DNA of 64,000 nt from Ophiura sarsii (lineage: Eukaryota; Echinodermata; Ophiuroidea; Amphilepidida; Ophiuridae), in contig CM069455.1 of NCBI GenBank assembly GCA_035610835.1, positions 18,737,874-18,801,873 of the forward strand, in the 5' to 3' direction. The notes below the pieces were generated by a model, which ran no database searches, had not been told where the DNA came from, and saw nothing but the letters and a program-made list of their open reading frames with translations. The translations under genes and the position numbers were made by a program. Below are positions 10,371-20,200 of the stretch, one piece after another (within the stretch, counting starts at the first letter, position 1; the number at the start of each line of letters is the position of its first letter).

Positions 10371-12464
10371 GGTGACCCCAAAAAATGTTAACACTCCGAG
10401 CACATAAGATATCTTAAAAGGACAGGAACACACGGGTCTAATCTTGATGTATTATGAAAGCGGAGTAAATAAGCTTTCATTTGCATTTTATTGCGTTCCA
10501 ATTGGTTATTTAGAACGGGAGATATGCTTCAGCAAACACGAGGAAGCAAAATCAGCTTGGTCCAATCCTCTCAGTATGAAAGTAAAGCTTTTAAAATGCA
10601 CGAAGCAACAACAATGGTGTTAGTGAATGGTGATAGTGAATAAATGCATCTATTGTCGCATACATTGGTTGCCTTCATATTCTGAATTATTGTACTATGA
10701 GTACACTTTTTTTGACTCGTCCTTTTTCATGTTAAATTACTGGTACCATGTTACACGATTTAGATTCACCATACCATGTTTTATTAATTATCAGAAACCA
10801 CATTATATCATTACCTCTCATGGCTGTCGGTTATTCCACATTTCTTCATTAAATACCTTACCTCCCAAACAACTTCATTACACCCACGGCTTATATCAAC
10901 CCCAAGGCCTAATAACAAAGGGGTCAAAGGTCATTACAAACAAACTTGGTGACAATAATACATATGGGTACCATGGGGTGTACACAGATTGACATCTGAT
11001 CACATGACCTTTGACCGTTTCTGTCAACACTTAAAAACTATTTGTTGCTGTTTTGGGAATAACACAGTGAGGCAAACTGAGAATCAATCAATGGCGGTCA
11101 ATCTGAGGATCTCTACAATGGCGGTCTGTGGACAGGTAATGAATAGTGGGAGAAATGTGCGACTTTGCACAGTGACTATGTAAAGATGTCTGATGGAACA
11201 CATATCGAAATGAAGTTTCTTGCTCCTTCACTTCTGGGTGATTTCTAAAGTTTTTGATACCCCCTCGTATGTAACGCCTATGGGCGCGTTTGCGTTTTTG
11301 TACGATTGATAACTCGCCAGCCATCTTCTGTAATAATTATACTAAACGTCCTTCAATTTAGGTGAAATGATCAGGATATCGTCAGAAGATATGACGAATT
11401 GTAATAGAATGAAAATAAGCAATGAAAATGATTGAATAAAATGGTTATTGACAATGTTAATCCAAAACCATACCTCCCTTTTGACTGCCACTTCGGAAAT
11501 TCAAGGTTTTCGCGCTTTGTCGGGCGTATGTAGGGGTTTACCGGGGTTCTAGAAAGTTGGTATAACTCAAAAACTCAAAAGTTCGAATGTGTGTTTTAAA
11601 TGAAATTTGGTTCATGAATAACTAAAAAATATTGAACACAAAAAGTTGATATTCAAATTAAAGCTCATGCTCTAAGGTAGTACGTACGTCTTTTAATAGT
11701 TCCACAGGCGAAAACTGGCAACTCTTGCGCAATTGTTCTTATCCATATGCGTGATTAAAACAGTGATTTCTCGGTAACTAAAATGATTAGCAATTAAAAT
11801 TTCCACTTTAATTAATAATATAACAATCACAAACAACATCAACAACCTATTATTCAGAAATATCAGTCCTACTTTCACTGCGCAAGACTGAAGTCGTGCG
11901 AAAACTCAGCTTATAAAATGACGATAGAGGTAAATGCCCAATTGTTGAAAATCTAACCGTTCGTGTTTGATATTTTATGATTATATTTGAATAGCTTGAG
12001 TTTAATACCACATTGGATGATTTTCTAAGAGTAAATTTCAATATATTCTTGCCAGAAAATGGTTCAAATCACCTAAGAATCTGAATGCAAGGTGATCCGC
12101 ATGTGTAATGCGTCATATATATTTTGGGGTAGGCATATATCATGTATATAGACATTTGTACATAGAAACTCATTCAACATGGTATTAAATTGAAGCTTTG
12201 CTAAAGGTTTTTAGATTAAAATCGTAAAATGTTGACGTAGAACGGATATATTATCCACAATCGGGGATCTAAACCCGTTATAGTAATTTTAAAAACTTGG
12301 TTTTTGTACGTGTCGGGTTTCCACCATAATCGTAGGCCTAACATTATACTAACACTAGCGGGTACCCTCGCTCCGCTCGGGTCCTCGCTAGCTGAAGTAT
12401 GATCTAAATTAGATTCCTGTATTTTGCAGCAAAATGGGCATAGACATGACTAGTTCGAATTGTA
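10371..12464. other. Unannotated DNA with one solitary mariner-like end
   Basis: TACAGGGTGACCCCAAAAAA at about 10372 looks like a mariner-type left end after TA, without a matching right end. The remainder holds only short ORFs without recognisable domains. Confidence 0.4.
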
Positions 12465-13558
12465 CAGGGTGTCCCAAAAGTCAATGCACGAATTTGAAGC
12501 TTTGTATTTCACAAAATAAAAGTCGTATTGAATATATGAATACATATTTAGAAAGAGGAGATGTAGGAAATAAGTTTGATACCAAACATTGGAGTAACAT
12601 CTGTGTGTAATGCCACGCTAAAAGTTAAATATGTATTACTGCAAAAATGAAATTTTATACTTCGGAGGAATGAAGTTCGTAACTCCATACTTATTGAGAT
12701 TAACAAAAAGACGGGTAGAGTTGGTTACACGGAAAGTGATCCGTCAATTGTAATATTTAAAATTTTACATTACGGTGATCCCATCATAAAAACAAACTAT
12801 ATCACACATCATTTTCGTTTCTATAGTGAAAATCTTGTATGGAAACTTCTTCAAGTTTTTACGCAAAATTCTGTGAACAGTTGATCTTTTAATCTTGTTT
12901 TCTGCGGAAAGTCGGTGAATAGATCTCTTTGGACTTTTGCCTAATCATGTCATGACATCAATGTGACTCGTTGATCTACCAGTCTTTTTTTCTACCACAG
13001 CGAAACAAATCATGCACAGTTCCTCTGTTCAAAAATGTATCTACCAACTTCAGAATGGATATTTTTCCTGGCGCGCTTTTCACTTTAAAATGTTTTCTGA
13101 ACTTTTGTTGAGTAAGTTGAACTGAATTTGTTTCAGCGTAGAACTATACAATTGGTATTCGCTTATCTATGCTGTAAACCATCTTGAATGAGAATTTTGC
13201 TGTGCAATGTTGTCTACTATGCCTATTTATGTTGTGAGTGACCGAGTTTGCATGGTAATAACATTAATGTTGCAAGGTAGGCAGTGAACTGTGACTAATG
13301 AACAACATTGCTTTCATACCGTTTATGCCCACCTGATTTTATGAACAATGTGTGGTACTTGGTATGGATGGGTCTCGCACACGGCCAAAAACTTTCAACA
13401 GTTTTATAATGTTGTGGGTTCCCTAATAGGGTTGTGTTTGGTATCAAAATAATTTCCTAAATCTCGTCTATCAAAATATGGTTAAATATATACCATATGA
13501 TTTATATTTTATGAGATATGACTCTTCAAAAACGGACATAGACTTTTGGGACACCCTG
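12465..13558 (-). mobile_element. Tc1/mariner-type DNA transposon, decayed (1094 bp)
   Basis: Terminal inverted repeats CAGGGTGTCCCAAAAGTC and GACTTTTGGGACACCCTG are perfect over 18 bp and flanked by TA on both sides (12463-12464 and 13559-13560). Length is slightly below an autonomous mariner. An internal minus-strand transposase remnant is present. Confidence 0.9.
12765..12989 (-). pseudogene. Mariner-like transposase DNA-binding remnant
   Basis: On the minus strand one frame reads GRSTSHIDVMT, a TGA, then KSPKRSIHRLSAENKIKR, STVHRILRKNLKKFPYKI and a stop at 12765. The RSTVHRILRK and FPYKI blocks match the helix-turn-helix region of mariner-family transposases common in invertebrates. At least one in-frame stop and loss of the catalytic half make it non-functional. 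Confidence 0.65.
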
Positions 13559-13560
13559 TA

Positions 13561-14113
13561 TATCCCTGAATTTTGTTCACATAACTTGAGTTTTGTGCTA
13601 TCATATCAAACTCAGTATCTAAATCACGGTAGTCATTGAGATCTCAATCTCATCGTTTAAAGCGATGCTCATCGATCAATATAACAAATAACAATGGTGT
13701 CTAATTTTGACTATAGCTTTTATTATTTAGAGGTGTGCTACCTTTTAACCATCTCCCGTAGCACAGCGTATTACTCCAATATTGCCCCATCCGCGTGTGT
13801 GCGCGTCTATTTGTAAGGCGCACTAAGACGCGTTATGTGTTACGCGTGCCGACTGCATGCTTGCGGTACGCACACAGATAAACAATCACGGCCTGTGTAG
13901 CACTAGTCTGAAAAGCTTTGGAGTATGTCTGTTTTACTCATATCTTGGTCAATTCTGTACTTTTTCCGGCCATTTATAGCTTACTGACTGTTTGCCTGTC
14001 CTTCGGACGCCGGGATCCCGCTAGTAAAACAACTTATAGGCCCTAAGTGTTAGAAAATGTATCACAAAATTGTTTCTAAAATAAATTCATGGGTTAAAAC
14101 ATAATGCATAAGC
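13561..14113. other. Unannotated intergenic DNA
   Basis: No supported feature. A locally GC-rich patch with alternating CGCG and GCGC words lies at 13790-13870. Confidence 0.4.
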
Positions 14114-14235
14114 CTATGTTCCGACCTGAAAGTGAATGTTTCCCGTCATTACCCATACCCCATACATATGAGAAGGTCTATATTCTGATCTGAATTTAGT
14201 TATTCGGAAAACACTTTCAAAGCAGCGGCACCCAC
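14114..14235 (-). CDS. Possible terminal exon of the solute-binding gene
   Basis: A strong acceptor (pyrimidine-rich run ending CACCACCTCCAG) precedes an open frame that begins in phase 1 and ends at TAG (14114-14116). Joined to the upstream exon, the protein would finish GCRCFESVFRITKF to NIHFQVGT. Length fits exactly (2 bases plus 40 codons including stop) and phase matches. No family homology is visible, and the 2.3-kb intron leaves room for other exons, so this is tentative. Confidence 0.35.
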
Positions 14236-17200
14236 CTGGAGGTGGTGCATCCAAAGAATACAAAAACAAGAGTAAAATACACAAAGAATACAAGTAAATA
14301 CACTGTACAATGATAAGACAAAAGAGAGAAAATAAGCAAAATAAGCATAAAATCATGAATATCATGAATATTATATCATACATAAAGAATGCTTCATACA
14401 CAAAGAATGCTTCATGTGGTGTCGGTTCTAACGTAAAAACAAATTATAGCATCTATATCAGGGTCTATATTATAGCATATAAATCCTACAGCTTACGGGT
14501 AAGCCCCGCTTATCTATGATATAGTTGTTAGAGCGCCCTCTATAGTAACTATAATAATTGATTTAATTATTCAAATTATGTTGAATGATGAAAACATTTA
14601 CAGTCCGATGCAAAGATCCTCCGGATCAGGTCCAGGAATGTCCCCTGTATAATAAATGAACAAAACAATATTTTAAAGAAAAAACTGATTGATTCCAGTT
14701 ATTTTATTCTGCCACCGATTTACGTAATACCATTGATCGTCCGAGCTTGATTGAACTTTAGGTGCTGAAATATAGTTCAACTAAAAAGGTGCGTCTCGCG
14801 TTGAACACTTGGTGTTGATAGACAGGAAAATATCCATAATTATATCTAAATATTTATTAGTTACAGGATCAGTGACCGCACTACTGTGCATTAGACTTAT
14901 TGTAGTCCGTAGTAGACAAGGGGCAGTCTCTACGTTATTTCCATTGGTCAAGGGGCAGTCCTTTGGAGGTTCTTTTAGAACCAAATTTATATATAGTAGG
15001 CCAGTGGCAACCTACGTGTAGAGCTCTTTTCAGAGCCACCATCTCTGTTCAGTGGAAGCGACAATCCATCTGAACGGCTCTTTTCAAGGCCACCAATTCT
15101 TTCACAAGTAGGAAAGGGCACCTACTCTCAAATCATCGGGCAAGGGGCAGCCCAAATGATGATAACAAGAGAAGTGGCAATCTCTATGTTTTGTTTAATA
15201 TTATAATAATTTGGTCCTGAAGAAGTCAGAGCTAATCCTGACGAAAGCTTGACAGATTCAAACTTGTCCGACGGCGAACCCGTTAAACTTTTAACTGATG
15301 TCACAAATGCAATTGAAAATGAGATTTATGTCAACTGAATATACGATTCCAGTTAGCCCATTTTTGGCATCATATTGTGTAAGTAAGTGTATTAGGCTAT
15401 TGTTTTTTGCTGAAGATTTTACGGCATAAAGATGAAAAAATTAGTTCATATTTAAAGGTAGATGACCCGATCACATTTTCGTAACACAGAATTATTTCAA
15501 ACATACGGAGATTTTCATATCATATGAAAGCTCGTATTTTTCTCATCATCATACTGAAATTTGACGGCCTAAATCGGTATAATTACAGAGAAATCGATGA
15601 AATAACGTCGAATTACCACGAATGGTGGTAACCACCGATATAGTTTGTGTACTACTCAATGGGTTCAGTTCACAGCATCTTGTGCGTCTAAAATAAGAAC
15701 CATTGAAGCTATGCAACTCAAACTTTGGAACACGATTTTTTAAGGATGACCTTTCATGTAGAATAGAAAACTTCAAGTTGAAAATCGGAACATCTACCTT
15801 TAAAAGCTATTAATTACATCTTGTTTTTGAATTTTGTATTCTCGCCCTATATATATATATATATATATGATATTTGGCTAACAATGGTACCAAATTGGAG
15901 CATCTTCATTACTTGTGCCTAAGATAACCATTAAAGGCGTTATATCGATATTTCTTTAAAAGTTCTTTTAAGTTTCCACTTAATATTATATAGTTGGATT
16001 TATTTCCAGTAATATGTAACAATATCACATTGGTATAGTAAGTGGTAAATAGTTTCCGTTTTGGAATCACAAATACTACATTCACTGTCTTTAATTTTCA
16101 TTTTATAAAGCAAACTATTTGCCCCTAGTATGTTGTTTAACTTGTATTAGTGTTCTGTCCCGTGTTCTGTACTGGAACCAAGGAAGTTGTGTATCTTTTG
16201 TAATTTGCATAGCTAGCTCGATAGTATATTCGTTGCCAATCCTTTATTTTAATACAGACTTTTAGTTCACTCGCCATTTTATTGAATTGTTAGAAGATTT
16301 TTTAACATATTTAAGCAATAGTGTATGGAACAATCTCTAACCTTTTTCGCCCATAAGAGCACATCATACACCATGGTTTTAAAAGTTTTCAAGACTTTTG
16401 TTCTACCTATGTCCTATACCAATACATGGCCATATACCTTTGATTGAATTTACAATGCCGTAATTGTGTATATTCATTTATTTAAACAAATATTACGAGT
16501 AGATACGACATAGGCTTACCGTGTTGCTCTCTCAAATCATTGCATATTGCTCGATATTGCGTGGTTGCCAATAAGCGTTCGAACGCCGGGTTCCACCATT
16601 CTTGCAGACGACTATCTTTTCGAGTCATCATAGAGAACCCGCCAATTGTGCAGCTGGTAATATCGGCAGATACGATTTCTATGACGTCCGCGTTTTTGTA
16701 GCTAACTTTGGAGTCAAATCCGGCGTCAACCTGTTAACAGTGATAATAATAAAAAAAAGCTGAAATTATCCAACTTTTAATACATTTTTCCTTGGGCATG
16801 CAATCTCTATATACCTGACCTGATTTGTGCCCGATTTTTTCGCGGGTCGTGTTTTTAATGGACGTAATCCACAGTGCAATGTGATACCAACATTTAAGTC
16901 AAATTGATCTGGTTGTAAAATACAATCGAAAATTCACTTTCCAAATGTCGTTATCAGTGGTGGCGGATACAGGTGGAGGGCGGCCGCCCCCCCCCCCCCC
17001 CCCGTAAAATTTGACAAAATACCTTTTTACCATGCGATTTTTTTGCCGGTTTTTGGATAACAAAATGAGGACCTTTTACGATTATATTTGGTACAATTAA
17101 AAAAAAGAATCCTGGATCCGCCACTGGATATAGATCAGTCAGTGCCCAATCTTCAGGTGTGGTATTTTTCGCTTTAAGCTTCCTAAACAAAACATCTTCT

Positions 17201-20200
17201 ATAGTTCAGTCAATTCCAAATTGGCGAAACCTGTTTACACCCGCAAATGAATTCAGAAGAGCGCAATACACTCACATGGCGCAATATGGTGCACAATGTT
17301 GCAGTGTCAATGTATGAGTGACACTTGCATATGCCAGAATCGCGCTGGTTAGATTACCTTTGTGCGCGGATAGATAAAAACAATATTTCTCGCTAATTTG
17401 GAACTGATTGAACTATAGGCCTAGACGTAAAATGTTGCACATGCAGGGATCACTTGTTTCTTATGGTCAAATTGATCTCGTTACCGGGGTTAGTTTTACC
17501 AGGCCTAAGTTAGTTATGGACGAACCTCTTCAGCTAATATAGCGGCTACTAACTCATCTCGACCAAAATAATGTACGATGTTATCAGCCGGCAGAGCAGC
17601 TCCCTGTATGTATGTAAGCATCAAAATCAAAATTACCATGATCAAGGGGTTACTTTGGTTAGGTGTTGGAACGCTTACTTAATCACATACTTTTTAATTA
17701 ATTTTGCAGGTAAATACAATGGGCATTCCAAAGGAAACAGTACTATTCTCTCTATAATAAAACTGCATACGACTTTTGATCACCTCAGCCACAAGCGATT
17801 TCGAGGGGCATTCAAGTCTGATTTCACCGTTAAAGTCCTCTTTGACTGAGACAGCAGAAATGTTAGGAGTATGTTTATTTAAAGACCTAATTGCGGCGAT
17901 GGAGCGTCAAGCCGATCCACGCTGCTATCGGATATTGCTCTTGACTCTTATTAATGGATTCAACGTGTTAAAAGTACTCACCATGATAAGGTCTTTTTCC
18001 CGCGCTACACACACGTCATCGAACACGAATCCATCGATAAACCCTATAGTCTTTCCCCTGATGTCTTGCCAATTAAAACTAAGAGGGTTGCCAGGTTTCA
18101 CGACAAACACGGCCGCTCTGGTTTTGGCAAAAGGGACGGTGAATTTGAACGTTCTGGCACGCACGTAACTTTGAGACCAAGCTATGGTAAAAATGACGAT
18201 ACATTATTATATATCCAGTTTGATTGAAACTTGTCTATTGTATTAATCGTAATAGTTGGGTGATCGTTCCGCAATAACTATGAATCCCTTTCAGTCTTAA
18301 GGGAACTGAAAATCCATTTGCCGAATTAAGGCCACTTTGTATGCTATCACATTTTGTGTCACAAGATAACTGCAACATATGGTTATTTTAATCCTTTTAA
18401 AATGCACCTGCATGCAACACCAGGCTGCAACAACAGTGGGATGATATTGCCATATAACTTTATGATGCCTTTTACGCAGGTTCCTAGTCTCATTTGTAGA
18501 GGATGCATTTATAAGGCTGTAAAGACCTTTTCTGCCATGGATCTCGTGCAATGACCGGTACATTTGCACGAAATATCTTTTGTATTTCAACTCTCGCGCG
18601 CCAGGTGCCCCGCTATTTCCCGGGTGTTCGGGCATAAATAGGTGATAACAATATGGACAAAAAAGGGGGGAGGGTCAAGAAAAAAATCGAACTGATTTTA
18701 GGGAGCAATAAAGAAAAACCCGCCCAAGGCTCGAACTTTTCAACCCCTCCCTAACACACTAAAGTATTAAATGAACACTCCCTAAGAAGGCTCTGTCTGC
18801 TGCAGCTAGCTGCTATATATTAGGTCAATATAAAACCATCGTAGATGTATTAACATAAAGCAGCTATTGCAGACATAACTTTATTATTCTCGGGAGGCGA
18901 AATTGTCTGGACAATTAGCGAAAAGACCCCTTTTGTAATTCTGATAATTTTGCACAGAAAGACCACCCCCTTCGTCTTGGGTAATTGAAAGGGTTTTCTT
19001 TCACCCAAAGACATGTACTCTTCTGCATGCTCTTTGTTACGGAATGCTCGGGTTTCGTAAGTTTCAGCCTTAAAATAGTCCCCGTATCCATTTCACTGAG
19101 AACCGGCTCCCTCCACCTCCGCCTCCGCAGAGGGTGTGTACTTTTATTACCTGTACACGCGTCATACCATCCATTGTACAACCCTTGACCTCCACGCTGT
19201 ACCTCTCCGACAGAAGCATCAAAACAGTTCTGGTATAAATCGGCACTGAGACGACAGTTCTTGTTGGCTATGGTGCACACTGAATAGAATAGAGAAGAAA
19301 AAACTGAGAAAACTGTGTTCTAACATTTCTTTTCCAAGTTCTAGGATGTTGTACCGGTGGTATACTGTGACTTCGGATACGCATGATCCTCCTGGTAATA
19401 TTTCCTAATCAGGAAATGCATTACCAAATTAGACAATACTGCCTTTTTGCCATTGATTAACTTCAGAAGTGAAAATCATAACCACATTTTATTGCTATAT
19501 TTGAGGTTTTCTTTTGCGAAATTAAATAAATTCGATGTACTTGACGTAGCCATGTTAAATCGTATGCATGTCTATACATGAAAGTGTACGTCGCAACACG
19601 TAACCGTACTTGGACTGTACGCGGAGCGGACCCATGTCATCTGCTTTAAATAGTTCGCTTACACTGAATAAACTACATGTGTGTGGGTTGTAGGGGTAGG
19701 GTGGATTTACAAAAAGAATATTGTACTTCATATGTACTGCATTAGCAACTCTCTAATACTGGCAACTTTGGAATGATAATCATGCATAAGATTACTTTAG
19801 GGGGCACAACACTAAATATACCGCCCATTGGATTACGTGTAAAATAGAGCTAAAAGAGTCGCGATTTTGGGTCCTTAGTAACTCTTTTTGGAATGTCTCA
19901 AATGCTTTATTCAAACAAACAAATATTAAAATTTCATAAAATCGTCAAGAACAGATACCCCTTCCAATTAGATTTTACGATATGATCATTTAAACAGCGC
20001 CACTCCTATTTTCAGCCCGGACGCTCGCCTTCTAACCGCCTCCGAGCATGTGTGTTCATCCACGTGATAAATTTTCGGTACAATCGAAAATCATTGTTTT
20101 GCAATATCCTGAGCAAAGTACAAGAGATTATCTTTCATTTTAATTACCAAATGCTACCCTCACGCCAAACTTATTCCCAAAGGACCCCAATTTATCACAA

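Larger units (their letters stand above)
14915..15190 (+). repeat. Array of short hairpins with shared apical-loop words
   Basis: At least eight small inverted repeats lie in tandem. Several share a loop like AAGGGGCA or AGTGGCAA: GTAGG-CCAGTGGCAA-CCTAC, AGAGA-AGTGGCAA-TCTCT, AGTAGG-AAAGGGCA-CCTACT, and an ATCAT/GGGC pair around AAGGGGCA. Others have the shape of histone mRNA 3' stem-loops. Stems differ in sequence while loops are similar, which suggests structure is what is repeated. Function unknown. Confidence 0.6.
14236..16519 (-). other. Putative last intron (holds hairpin array and a MITE)
   Basis: It lies between exon F and the tentative last exon. It contains the hairpin array at 14915-15190, a piggyBac-type MITE at 15456-15799 and a short TA microsatellite at 15848-15868. 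At 15210-15260 the words CTGAAGAAGTCAGAGC and TGACGAAAGCTTG resemble retroelement tails. Confidence 0.4.

Noticed and set aside
14809..15021. ORF that would end just before the histone-like stem-loop
   Set aside because: It has no similarity to any histone and overlaps the hairpin array; not taken as a histone gene.
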